A stretch of 10,853 bases of DNA from Desulfobacteraceae bacterium (GCA_027025615.1 JALVQM010000390.1:1-10853), one strand, 5' to 3'. Positions 1 to 6,728 are shown, counted from the first letter of the stretch. Program-made: numbers and translations. Notes: generated by a model not told the origin, from the letters alone.

Positions 1-2
1 CC

Positions 3-161
3 AGGTCTCTGGTATCTGAGCAACGCCGTATCCAGCGAGTCAAGGTTCGGTCATGGTCAGACGGCCGATTGTCTGCCCGGGAAAAAGCACGCCTGGAATT
101 GATGCAGGACAGGGCGAGCCATCGTATCTACAAGCTGAAACACAACCAGACAACCCGTTGA
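3..161 (+). CDS. C-terminal fragment of a small hypothetical helical-repeat protein (5' end outside window)
   Basis: An open frame enters from the left edge and runs to a TGA at 159-161, leaving 52 visible residues with no start codon. The fragment contains SDGRLSAREKARLE followed by RASHRIYKLKHN. It resembles the end of small exported proteins built from repeats of the form 'RI-x-G-x(3)-G-x-LT-x(2)-E-A-x-RLE', often closing with a 'RAS-x-x-IY-x-x-KHN' tail. I recognise this pattern from memory and could not verify it. Charged residues dominate and no membrane segment is visible. Function is unknown. It ends 163 bases before the sigma-factor start and reads in the same direction, but the intervening repeats and gap argue against simple co-translation. 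The other two forward frames close early (TGA at 17-19) or look less protein-like. Confidence 0.6.
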   Translation, partial: RSLVSEQRRIQRVKVRSWSDGRLSAREKARLELMQDRASHRIYKLKHNQTTR

Positions 162-227
162 AAAAGAGTATTGATTACCGAATCGATGTGGCAGCACAGT
201 TATTCTGGGACGGTAAGGTCGGGTTTT

Positions 228-279
228 AAGCGGACATGCAAGCCGGGATGCCATGAGCCTGTCCGCTTTGTCCCGGCTT
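228..279. repeat. Two interleaved perfect 9-bp inverted repeats (A-B-A'-B')
   Basis: Arm A, AAGCGGACA (228-236), is exactly complementary to A', TGTCCGCTT (260-268). Arm B, AAGCCGGGA (240-248), is exactly complementary to B', TCCCGGCTT (271-279). The pairs cross each other, so in RNA they form either a pseudoknot-type topology (connectors of 3, 11 and 2 nt) or two mutually exclusive hairpins with 22-23 nt loops. There is no long U-tract after A' or B', so this is not a standard intrinsic terminator. It sits between the edge gene and the sigma-factor operon and could be an mRNA leader element, a 3' structure of the upstream transcript, or a DNA operator. The rest of the 162-324 gap shows only a TAAAAT box (287-292) with no matching -35 hexamer. 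Confidence 0.7.
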
Positions 280-324
280 AGAAGCATAAAATTCCTGTAA
301 AAGCAAAAGGGTTTGAAAATACCT

Positions 325-933
325 ATGGCCGGATCACGATTAGATCCTCCTGGCGCCGACCGGCATCTGGAACTTGTGCGGCAAGCTAGAAGGGGTGATG
401 AGCTGGCCTTCAACCGCTTGATAGATCTCTATCACCGACAGGTATATAAAATGATTTATTACAGGATAAAGGAAACCATGGAGGCCGAAGATCTGGCCCA
501 GGAAGTTTTTTTACAGGCTTTCAGGTCAATCGGCAAGTTGCGTTCTGCTGCAACCTTTCGGCCATGGTTGTTCAGGATCGCAATCAATCGGGTTAAGGAT
601 TACCGTCGCAGGAAACGCTGGCTTTCACTTTTCGGTCTCTTTGGGCAAGAAGATGATTTGACAGCAGAAAGCCGGATTGCCCTGCACAACCCGGAAGGAC
701 CTGTACAGTTGGAGCGTAAGCAATTTTGGCAGCAAGTGGATCGGCTTATCAGTCCCCTTTCTCCGACCGAGCAGGAAGTGTTCCGGTTGCGCTTTTTCGA
801 CCAGCTCAGTATAAATGAAATCGGACATGTATTAAACAAGCCGGACAATACGATCAAAACCCATCTTTACAGGGCGTTGCGCAAAGTAAAGGCTTCACCT
901 TTTCTCGAACGCTTGGCGGAGGTGGCGCCGTGA
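325..933 (+). CDS. ECF-type RNA polymerase sigma factor
   Basis: A 202-residue sigma-70 family protein of ECF architecture, containing only regions 2 and 4. Region 2 covers about residues 15-98. It includes the core-binding helix EAEDLAQEVFLQAF (53-66) and the -10 recognition segment RPWLFRIAINRVKDYRRRK (79-97), which ends in a strongly basic patch. A variable linker follows. Region 4 (about 145-195) has the LSPTEQEVFRLRFF helix and a helix-turn-helix with INEIGHVLNKPDNTIKTHL, for -35 recognition. I chose the ATG at 325. An in-frame TTG at 313 is possible, but the AAAAGGG purine run (305-311) would then sit almost on the start codon, whereas it lies 13 nt from the ATG. The stop overlaps the next gene by 4 bp. 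Its partner is very likely the zinc-finger protein encoded immediately downstream. The target promoters cannot be read from this window. Confidence 0.93.
   Translation: MAGSRLDPPGADRHLELVRQARRGDELAFNRLIDLYHRQVYKMIYYRIKETMEAEDLAQEVFLQAFRSIGKLRSAATFRPWLFRIAINRVKDYRRRKRWLSLFGLFGQEDDLTAESRIALHNPEGPVQLERKQFWQQVDRLISPLSPTEQEVFRLRFFDQLSINEIGHVLNKPDNTIKTHLYRALRKVKASPFLERLAEVAP
918..922 (+). promoter_or_regulatory. Ribosome binding site fixing the GTG start of the anti-sigma gene
   Basis: GGAGG lies inside the end of the sigma gene, 7 nt upstream of GTG at 930-932. It supports the non-ATG start and the 4-bp GTGA overlap, an arrangement that favours translational coupling of sigma and anti-sigma. Confidence 0.75.
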
Positions 934-1466
934 GTTCAAGCTTTGAAGGACATCTGAATTACGATCAATTGCTTATGGCAGTGGTTGAAATTGACGATCT
1001 GCCCGATGAGTTGAAAGATCATCTGGAAGATTGTCCTCGATGCCGGGCGCAATTGCAGCGTACAACGGCCCGTCTGGAGAGCATCGGTCGGATTGCAGCC
1101 CGCCTTGCCCCTGAACCGTCCAGAACTATTCGAGTTCACGCACGCCGGAGGGTAAGGCGGCCTTCACCCGGCCGGATGAAGTCGTTCATGGCCATAGCCG
1201 TAGTGGCCATGCTGGTTGTATTTGTATCTATCTGGTCGAAACAATTTTTCGGCCTTTCCGGCTCCCGCTTTACGGACGGTGAACAGATCGGTCAGCTGAT
1301 CATGGACGTGAACCGGCTGGTGGAAAATCCCCTCCCGGAAGGGTATTCTAATCTGGTAAAAGTGGACGAACCCATGCCGCTGGAAGATCCGACGGCATTT
1401 ATCGTACCGGATGTTGACAATTCCAAGGGGAGTGAACCCTTGGACAGGGAAAGGATAGTGGGATGA
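930..1466 (+). CDS. Membrane-anchored zinc-finger (HC2-type) anti-sigma factor candidate
   Basis: A 178-residue protein predicted to restrain the upstream ECF sigma factor. The N-terminal cytoplasmic part has the H-x3-C-x2-C signature of zinc-binding anti-sigma domains (His31, Cys35, Cys38 in HLEDCPRC), preceded by acidic helices. A basic linker rich in Arg (68-77, HARRRVRR) leads to one transmembrane helix at about 84-102 (FMAIAVVAMLVVFVSIW). The positive-inside rule puts the finger in the cytoplasm and about 75 C-terminal residues in the periplasm. The periplasmic tail (GEQIGQLIMDVNRLVENPLPEGYSN onwards) is acidic and resembles no domain I know. The gene starts with GTG, overlaps the sigma stop by 4 bp, and its own TGA overlaps the ATG of the next gene. 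The family and location make the anti-sigma role likely, but binding to this sigma factor is inferred. Confidence 0.85.
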   Translation: MSSSFEGHLNYDQLLMAVVEIDDLPDELKDHLEDCPRCRAQLQRTTARLESIGRIAARLAPEPSRTIRVHARRRVRRPSPGRMKSFMAIAVVAMLVVFVSIWSKQFFGLSGSRFTDGEQIGQLIMDVNRLVENPLPEGYSNLVKVDEPMPLEDPTAFIVPDVDNSKGSEPLDRERIVG

Positions 1467-1900
1467 AAGCGTATTGTGCCTTTCTGGCGGCCATTCTGGT
1501 TTTCTTCACCGCCGGTTTTGCCCGGGCCGACAATTACGGCGGGCGGTGGTGGAGAATTCCAAGGCTGGTGGAGCGCCTGAATTTGACTTCTTCCCAGGTG
1601 GAAAGCCTGGAAAAGTCTTTTCACCGGGCAAGGCTGAACATGATAAAATTGAAAAGCCGGGTGGAGGCCGAACAATTTGAGCTGGAATCGATGCTGGAAG
1701 CTGAAAATTTCGAAGAAGCGGCGGCAATGGCCCAGTATCGTAAATTGGAAAAGGCGCGCACCGAACTGGGAGTTGAACGATTCCGCTTCCTGGTTGATGT
1801 ACGCAAGATCCTGGGCCGCAAGGCCTTCCAGGAATTAATGCAGATCAAGCGCTTGCGAGAGCAGCGCAAAGTGCCCGGCAAGAAAAGGCCTTTGGAATAA
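1463..1900 (+). CDS. Exported Spy/CpxP/ZraP-like protein, putative periplasmic stress sensor
   Basis: A 145-residue protein with a clear signal peptide (MKAYCAFLAAILVFFTAGFARA, cleavage probably after Ala22). The mature part is almost all charged amphipathic helix. It carries the LTxxQ motif (LTSSQ, 41-45) typical of the Spy/CpxP and periplasmic heavy-metal sensor (CnrX/ZraP-like) superfamily, followed by a long helical hairpin (about 45-130) and a basic tail. Mature residues include a single histidine (His54) and no cysteine, so the His/Cys metal-ligand set of CnrX or ZraP is absent. Binding of misfolded protein is therefore at least as plausible as metal sensing. An AAGGA ribosome site (1451-1455) sits 7 nt before the ATG, which overlaps the anti-sigma stop by 4 bp. 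The order sigma, anti-sigma, CpxP-like protein parallels CnrH/CnrY/CnrX, where the periplasmic protein tunes anti-sigma activity. That role here is inference. Confidence 0.8.
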   Translation: MKAYCAFLAAILVFFTAGFARADNYGGRWWRIPRLVERLNLTSSQVESLEKSFHRARLNMIKLKSRVEAEQFELESMLEAENFEEAAAMAQYRKLEKARTELGVERFRFLVDVRKILGRKAFQELMQIKRLREQRKVPGKKRPLE

Positions 1901-1956
1901 TTTTATCATTTTGAGGCCGGGCTTTACATCGGTCCGGCTTTCAGTTAAACAGATTG

Positions 1957-1983
1957 CGTCGGCATCTGGCCGGCGTTTTTTTT
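1957..1983 (+). terminator. Rho-independent terminator of the sigma operon
   Basis: A 7-bp stem (CGTCGGC 1957-1963 with GCCGGCG 1969-1975, one G-U pair) closes a 5-nt loop and is followed directly by eight T residues (1976-1983). It lies 57 bp after the stop of the CpxP-like gene and 48 bp before the permease start, so it separates the two units. A weaker GCCGG/CCGGC pairing lies just upstream (1916-1938). Confidence 0.88.
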
Positions 1984-2031
1984 CCGGTTACAGTCTAAAT
2001 CTTTGACACATGGTTGCAAATCAGGGTCGCC

Positions 2032-2892
2032 ATGGAAAATCAGTTAATTGCGGTTGTTTTTGGATTTGCCGCGGCTTGCAGCTGGGGTGCCGGCGATTTT
2101 AGCGGGGCCCTGGCCAGCAGGCGTTCTGGTGTCTGGGCGGTGGTCTTTTGGGGACAGGGAGCCGGAGCTTTTATTCTGGTGGCGCTGGCCATGGCAAGTG
2201 GTGAAGCAGTGCCTCCTGCAGGCCAGCTTGGCTATGGCCTTTTGGCCGGGATTTGTGGTGGGGCCGGCCTGGTGGCGCTATATACAGGGCTTGCCCGGGG
2301 ACCGATGGGAATTGTGGCCCCCTTGTCAGCCGTAATAACAGCTCTTGTGCCTATTTTGGCCGGTGCAGTGCTCCAGGGTCTTCCGGGCAATCTCCAGCTT
2401 GCCGGCTTTTTCCTGGCTGCTGCAGCGGTATGGTTATTGGCTTACAATCCGGCCGACAAGGGCTTGGGGCCTATGGAACTTGGTTTTTCAATGGCCGCCG
2501 GCCTGGGGTTTGGTCTTTTTTTCCTGTTTATCTCCCTGGCCGGCCGACAGTCCCTGTTTTGGCCCCTGGTGGCTGCTCGTTGCGGTTCTATTTCCCTGGT
2601 TGGCGTCGTGCTGCTGTATTGGGGATCCGGCCCCGCAGCTGTCGGTCTCAGGGGGTGGGGGCTGGTTTTAGCCCTTGTGGCAGGAATTTGCGATGCCGGG
2701 GGAAACGGCTTTTTCGTATCAGCAGCAAAGTTGGGCCGCTTGGACATGGCAGCGGTACTGGGTTCTCTCTATCCGGCTGTAACCGTAATGTTGGCCTGGT
2801 CGGTTTTGAAGGAAAACCTGAAGCTGCGCCAATGGATAGGTGTCGCAACGACCCTGGCGGCCCTGGTATGCATTGCTTATCCCGGCTCTTGA
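2032..2892 (+). CDS. EamA/DMT-family permease
   Basis: A 286-residue, extremely hydrophobic inner-membrane protein of the drug/metabolite transporter superfamily. Its length and roughly ten predicted helices fit two tandem EamA repeats of five helices each. Repeat 1 (about residues 5-136) contains FAAACSWGAGDFSGALASRR and ends near AAAAVWLLAY. Repeat 2 (about 150-283) ends in the typical segment LGSLYPAVTVMLAWSVLKENLKLRQWIG, which matches the conserved 'P..t.l.a...l.E.l...q..G' end of EamA domains. Such proteins export or import small metabolites, but the substrate cannot be deduced. I chose the ATG at 2032, with AGGG (2023-2026) about 5 nt upstream. A TTG at 2014 would add six residues with no better ribosome site. 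The gene follows a strong terminator, so it should have its own promoter, though none is convincing. It converges on leuD with a 25-bp gap. Confidence 0.88.
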   Translation: MENQLIAVVFGFAAACSWGAGDFSGALASRRSGVWAVVFWGQGAGAFILVALAMASGEAVPPAGQLGYGLLAGICGGAGLVALYTGLARGPMGIVAPLSAVITALVPILAGAVLQGLPGNLQLAGFFLAAAAVWLLAYNPADKGLGPMELGFSMAAGLGFGLFFLFISLAGRQSLFWPLVAARCGSISLVGVVLLYWGSGPAAVGLRGWGLVLALVAGICDAGGNGFFVSAAKLGRLDMAAVLGSLYPAVTVMLAWSVLKENLKLRQWIGVATTLAALVCIAYPGS

Positions 2893-2917
2893 GATTGCTT
2901 TGCTTCAGGCCGGATAA

Positions 2918-3442
2918 TCAATATTTCGAGTCGGCATATTCAACCCACCCGCCGGCTTCCACAAGAGCACGATCGAAATCATTCAACTCGAATGCAAATT
3001 CCATGCTTTTTCCCTGGCAGCTTACGGTAAGAAGGCCTGTTTGGGGATCGGCCAGGGCCTTTGCCGTTTTTGTGGAAAATTCGGCAAAGATGGTATCGAT
3101 CTGTTCCGGGGCCAGTTCTACGGCCAGCATACCGCAATTGAACATGTTCTGGCGGAAGATACGGGCAAAGCTGGAGGCGATTACCAGGTGAATCTGGTTG
3201 ACTTCCAGGGCCCAGGGGGCGTGTTCGCGGCTGGAACCGCAGCCGAAATTAGCCCGGGTGACTATGGCCTGTTTGTCCATAATATCAGTATGCGGGTTGA
3301 AACCTTCCAGTTTGAGGTCTTCCAACAGATAAGGCTTAAGGGCCTGACGGGAGATTTCGGTCAGATACCTGGCCGGAATGATCTCGTCGGTATTAATGTC
3401 GGATCTGTCCAGAAAGAGGATTTTGCCTCCAAAAGTTTTCAT
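2918..3442 (-). CDS. leuD: 3-isopropylmalate dehydratase small subunit (LeuD-type)
   Basis: A 174-residue swivelling small subunit of the aconitase superfamily. With LeuC it isomerises 2-isopropylmalate to 3-isopropylmalate in leucine synthesis. Visible signatures are DINTDEIIPARYL (15-27) and the active-site block ANFGCGSSREHAPWAL (64-79), with the Ser-Ser-Arg that contacts substrate. SFARIFRQNMFNCGM follows. The loop after the first strand reads YLTEIS (26-31). This region varies between isopropylmalate isomerases, homoaconitases and related enzymes, so the substrate is not certain from sequence alone. The start is fixed by a GGGAGG ribosome site (3447-3452) and by the 4-bp ATGA overlap with leuC, which fits coupled translation of equal amounts of two interacting subunits. 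No other leucine-pathway gene lies in this window. Confidence 0.88.
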   Translation of the reverse strand: MKTFGGKILFLDRSDINTDEIIPARYLTEISRQALKPYLLEDLKLEGFNPHTDIMDKQAIVTRANFGCGSSREHAPWALEVNQIHLVIASSFARIFRQNMFNCGMLAVELAPEQIDTIFAEFSTKTAKALADPQTGLLTVSCQGKSMEFAFELNDFDRALVEAGGWVEYADSKY

Positions 3443-4731
3443 TGGTCCTCCCGGAAAAGCTCAGAGTTGGTCAGGTGGCCGGCCAGGGCACTGGCCGCGG
3501 CCGTGGCCGGGCTGACAAGGTGAATCATGCCGCCTTTTCCCATGCGTCCGTTGAAATTGCGATTGGTGGTGGCGGCGCAGACTTCACCTTCTGCCAGCAC
3601 TCCGTTGCTCATTCCCAGGCAAGCGCCGCAGGTGGGGTTGGTTACGCAGGCTCCGGCCTTGATGAATGTTTCGATAAGTCCTTTTTCAAGAGCCCTGGCA
3701 TATATGCCAGGTGTGGCCGGCGAGACGATCATCCTGACCGTCGGTTTTATCCGGCGGCCCTCCAGCAGACGGGCGGCAACTTCCAGGTCCTCCAGACGTC
3801 CGTTGGTGCATGAGCCAAGATAAACCTGGTCTATGGGGGTACCCTCCAGTTCCGCCACCGGCTTTACCTGGTCAGGTTTGTAACCGTAAGTACTTTGAGG
3901 ACTGAGGGTTGAAACGTCATGTTCTATGCAATCAGCATAGGTTGCGTCCGGGTCGGGCGCAATGCGTGTGTATGCTTCCAGGGCTGCACCGGGCGACTGG
4001 AACCGCTCCTTGATGAAAGGCCAGAGATATTTGACGGTGGTCATGTCCGGTGCGCAGATACCGCAGGTTGCCCCGGCTTCCACCGACATGTTGGACAATG
4101 TCATGCGTTGTTCCATGCTCATGGCCTCTACCACCGGACCGCTGAACTCGATTACCCGGTCTGTGGCGCCGTTTACCCCGATACGACCGATGACAGAAAG
4201 GATTACGTCCTTGGCAAAGACCCCTTGGGGCAGGTTGCCGGTTATGTTGATACGGATGGTTTGGGGGCGTTTGAATGCACAGACTCCCTTGAGAATTCCA
4301 ACTTCCAGATCGGTTGTACCCACCCCGGCCGCAAAGGCGCCGAAAGCACCATGGGTGCATGTATGGGAATCGCCCATGATTATTGTGTAGCCCGGCCTTA
4401 CGAACCCCTGTTCGGGAAACAGGGCATGGCATACTCCGTTGCGTCCGATATCGAAAAAGTCTTTTATCCTGTGCCGCCGGGCCCAGCTCCGCAGGATTTT
4501 GCCCTGGGTGGCGGTCTTGGAATCCTTGGCCGGACTTACATGGTCGATGACCGCCTTGATCTTGTCAGGATCGAAAACCCTGTCCTTGCCCCGGTCGACT
4601 AGATCCATGATGGCCGGTGGAGTTGTTATTTCGTGGCAGAAGACCGCATCCAGCCTGAGGACGAAGACATCCTCGGCCGGTCGGTCCACCACGTGGGAAG
4701 CGAAGATTTTTTCGGCGGTTGTCATGCCCAT
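3439..4731 (-). CDS. leuC: 3-isopropylmalate dehydratase large subunit (LeuC-type)
   Basis: A 430-residue catalytic large subunit of isopropylmalate isomerase. This is the shorter form typical of archaea, Thermotoga and many anaerobes, rather than the roughly 466-residue E. coli form. It should hold a [4Fe-4S] cluster through Cys308 (in GSCTNGR) and Cys368 and Cys371 (in NPTCGACLGM). Other landmarks are the N-terminal MGMTTAEKIFASH, GDSHTCTHGAFGAFAAGVGTTD in the middle of the first half, and NRNFNGRMG near the C-terminus, all characteristic of the aconitase/IPMI fold. The first ATG (4729-4731) is preferred because MGMT-AEKI is the usual family start, with GGAG (4742-4745) 10 nt upstream. A second ATG two codons later is possible. 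The stop overlaps the leuD start. A homoaconitate or related dehydratase role is an alternative because this clade has mixed specificities. Confidence 0.9.
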   Translation of the reverse strand: MGMTTAEKIFASHVVDRPAEDVFVLRLDAVFCHEITTPPAIMDLVDRGKDRVFDPDKIKAVIDHVSPAKDSKTATQGKILRSWARRHRIKDFFDIGRNGVCHALFPEQGFVRPGYTIIMGDSHTCTHGAFGAFAAGVGTTDLEVGILKGVCAFKRPQTIRINITGNLPQGVFAKDVILSVIGRIGVNGATDRVIEFSGPVVEAMSMEQRMTLSNMSVEAGATCGICAPDMTTVKYLWPFIKERFQSPGAALEAYTRIAPDPDATYADCIEHDVSTLSPQSTYGYKPDQVKPVAELEGTPIDQVYLGSCTNGRLEDLEVAARLLEGRRIKPTVRMIVSPATPGIYARALEKGLIETFIKAGACVTNPTCGACLGMSNGVLAEGEVCAATTNRNFNGRMGKGGMIHLVSPATAAASALAGHLTNSELFREDQ

Positions 4732-4799
4732 TTGGTCAATTCTCCAGCTTTTCAGTTTTGCAGCCTGGTTCTAGCTTTGACCGCTATTTTCGTGGAACC

Positions 4800-4828
4800 A
4801 CTATCCATTGATTTGTCCCCAAAGTCAA
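4800..4828 (-). promoter_or_regulatory. Candidate sigma-70 promoter for leuCD
   Basis: On the minus strand, TTGACT (4823-4828) is separated by 17 bp from GATAGT (4800-4805), matching 5/6 and 4/6 of consensus. Transcription would start near 4793, giving a leader of about 60 nt before leuC. An 8-bp inverted repeat, GCTTTGAC (4774-4781) and GTCAAAGC (4824-4831), brackets the region and overlaps the -35 box, so it could be an operator. I see no T-box or leader peptide in the 113-bp gap between lepA and leuC. The promoter call rests on sequence resemblance only. Confidence 0.4.
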
Positions 4829-4844
4829 AGCCGGTTAACATCCA

Positions 4845-6641
4845 TTACTCGTTGTCGGTCTTGAGTACCGATAAAAAAGCTGACTGGGGAATCATAACCT
4901 TGCCTACCATTTTCATTCTTTTTTTACCTTTTTTCTGTTTCTCCAGCAGCTTACGCTTACGGGTAATATCGCCTCCATAACACTTGGCGGTTACGTCCTT
5001 ACGATACGGGTTGACCGTTGAGCGGGCAATTATCTTGCCGCCGACAGCACCCTGGATGGCGATTTTAAACATCTGGCGGGGAATTTCGTCTTTCAGCTTG
5101 TCACAGGCCAGTCTGGCCCGCTGGTAGGCCCGGTCTTCATGAACAAGCTGGCTTAGGGCGTCCAGCCTTTCACCGTTGATAAGGATATCGAGCTTGACAA
5201 GCCGGGTTGGGCGGTAGCCGATGATTTCGTAATCGAAACTGCCGTAACCCTGGGTGATGGATTTCAGCCGGTCGTAGAAATCATAGATTACCTCTGACAG
5301 GGGCAGTTCAAAGACCATTTCCAGCCGGTCGCTGGTAAGGTACTGGTAATTTTTGTTTACTCCGCGCCGCTCAAGACAGAGGGTCATCACCGGTCCCATG
5401 TAGCGATCCGGAGTGATTATGGTGGCCTTGATAAATGGTTCCAGGGCCTGGTCGATTGTGGTAGGGTCAGGATAGAGGGCCGGGTTATCGATGATTGTCT
5501 CGTTGCCGTCGTTCATGATCAGCTTGTAACGGACCGACGGGACGGTTAAGATCAGGGACAGCCCGTATTCTCTTTCCAGCCTTTCCTGGACCACTTCCAG
5601 GTGGAGCAGCCCTAGAAAACCGCAGCGGAATCCAAAGCCCAGGGCCGCCGAGTTGTCCTTTTCGTAGATCAGGGAAGCATCATTTAGCTTGAGCTTTTCC
5701 AGGGCTTCGGCAAGTTCTTCGTAGTCATCCGAAGCGACCGGATAGATGGAGGCAAAGACAACCGGCTTGGCCTGTTTAAAACCAGGTACAGGCTCTGTAC
5801 AGGGATTTTCATTATCGGTTATGGTGTCGCCGCAGCGGGTGTCGGAAACGGTCTTGATCCCGGCTATCAGGTAACCTACCTGACCCGCTGTTAGTTTTTT
5901 GCGGGCAATTCGCTCGATTTGAAATATGCCCACTTCTTCCACCTTGTAAGTGGCGTTGTTGGACATGAAGCGAATCTTCTGCCCGGCTGCGATAGAGCCG
6001 TCGACCACCCGGAAATGGACAATGGTGCCCCGGAAAGGATCATAGTGGGAGTCGAAAATCAGGGCACGAAGGGCAGCGTCCGGATCTCCCGCAGGTGGTG
6101 GAAGCTGGGTCACAATGGCTTCCAGGACATCCGGGATACCGGTGCCTTCCTTGGCCGAAGCTAAAATGGCGGTCTCAGGATCCAGGCCCAGGTCTTCTTC
6201 GATTTGCAGTTTTGTCCGTTCGATATCGGCTGACGGCAGATCGATCTTGTTGATTACCGGAATGATTTCAAGGTCATGCTCCAGGGCCAGGTATAGGTTG
6301 GCAACTGTTTGGGCCTGGACGCCCTGGCTGGCATCTATAAGCAGAAGTGCTCCTTCGCAGGATGCCAGGGCCCGGGAAACTTCGTAGGTAAAATCCACGT
6401 GACCCGGTGTGTCGATCAGGTTGAGATAGTACTTTTTTCCGTCTTTGGCGGTGTAAGGCAGGCAGACTGTCTGGCTTTTGATGGTAATACCACGCTCGCG
6501 CTCGATGTCCATGCTGTCCAGGATCTGTTCCTTGAACTGCCTTTCCGATATTATCCCGGCAAACTGGATCAAGCGGTCCGACAGGGTCGACTTCCCGTGG
6601 TCTATATGGGCAATAATGCTGAAGTTACGTATCTGTTTCAT
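4845..6641 (-). CDS. lepA: Elongation factor 4 (LepA), ribosome-associated GTPase
   Basis: A full-length 598-residue LepA/EF4, the usual size for the family. It is a translational GTPase related to EF-G that acts on stalled or initiating ribosomes. The G domain has all the landmarks: P-loop AHIDHGKST (11-19), the switch I block ERERGITIKSQTV (47-59), DTPGHVDF (77-84) with the catalytic His81, and NKID (131-134). Domains II and III and the EF-G domain V-like region follow; the FRCGFLGLLHLEV segment belongs to the EF-G-like part. The LepA-specific C-terminal domain ends with the basic run around KLLEKQKKGKKRMK that contacts tRNA. The start ATG (6639-6641) matches the conserved MKQIRNFSIIAHIDHGK opening. 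The ribosome site is modest (CAGGGA a few nt upstream). It is often followed by lepB in proteobacteria, but here leuC follows instead. No defects are visible. Confidence 0.97.
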   Translation of the reverse strand: MKQIRNFSIIAHIDHGKSTLSDRLIQFAGIISERQFKEQILDSMDIERERGITIKSQTVCLPYTAKDGKKYYLNLIDTPGHVDFTYEVSRALASCEGALLLIDASQGVQAQTVANLYLALEHDLEIIPVINKIDLPSADIERTKLQIEEDLGLDPETAILASAKEGTGIPDVLEAIVTQLPPPAGDPDAALRALIFDSHYDPFRGTIVHFRVVDGSIAAGQKIRFMSNNATYKVEEVGIFQIERIARKKLTAGQVGYLIAGIKTVSDTRCGDTITDNENPCTEPVPGFKQAKPVVFASIYPVASDDYEELAEALEKLKLNDASLIYEKDNSAALGFGFRCGFLGLLHLEVVQERLEREYGLSLILTVPSVRYKLIMNDGNETIIDNPALYPDPTTIDQALEPFIKATIITPDRYMGPVMTLCLERRGVNKNYQYLTSDRLEMVFELPLSEVIYDFYDRLKSITQGYGSFDYEIIGYRPTRLVKLDILINGERLDALSQLVHEDRAYQRARLACDKLKDEIPRQMFKIAIQGAVGGKIIARSTVNPYRKDVTAKCYGGDITRKRKLLEKQKKGKKRMKMVGKVMIPQSAFLSVLKTDNE

Positions 6642-6680
6642 CTAATCCCTGATGCTGGTTGTCGTCAGGCTAAAACGAGG

Positions 6681-6710
6681 TTGACACCTTATGTTCTTTA
6701 GAGTTATATT
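6681..6710 (+). promoter_or_regulatory. Candidate sigma-70 promoter for the REC-GGDEF gene
   Basis: A perfect -35 hexamer TTGACA (6681-6686) is followed after 18 bp by TATATT (6705-6710), 5/6 to consensus. A TTATAT at 17 bp is an overlapping alternative. Predicted transcription starts near 6717, giving a leader of about 80 nt before the ATG at 6799. The surrounding DNA is clearly AT-richer than the neighbouring genes, as expected of a promoter. Confidence 0.6.
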
Positions 6711-6728
6711 TTTGTTAAAATTTGCTTT

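Noticed and set aside
228..279. Reading the upstream inverted repeats as an ordinary intrinsic terminator of the edge gene
   Set aside because: The arms cross instead of nesting, the loops are 22-23 nt, and only TTTG follows A', so the required U-tract is missing.
57..413. A reverse open frame of about 118 codons over the left edge and the sigma start
   Set aside because: It runs antisense through the recognisable edge fragment, the inverted repeats and the sigma N-terminus, and its composition is not protein-like.
2003..2031. TTGACA (2003-2008) as a -35 box for the permease
   Set aside because: No TATAAT-like hexamer lies 15-19 bp downstream, and the position would place the start of transcription at or past the ATG.
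2881..2917. CCGGC/GCCGG pairing between the convergent permease and leuD ends as a terminator
   Set aside because: Only 5 bp with a loop over 20 nt and no T-run on either strand.
2253..3191. A long forward open frame (about 312 codons) across the permease and leuD
   Set aside because: It overlaps the permease out of frame and leuD antisense, and its translation is proline-, arginine- and cysteine-rich with no domain. Both overlapped frames have clear family signatures.
3919..4602. A forward open frame of about 227 codons opposite leuC
   Set aside because: It is antisense to the strongly conserved leuC coding sequence. Long antisense frames are common in this GC range and no ribosome site or domain supports it.
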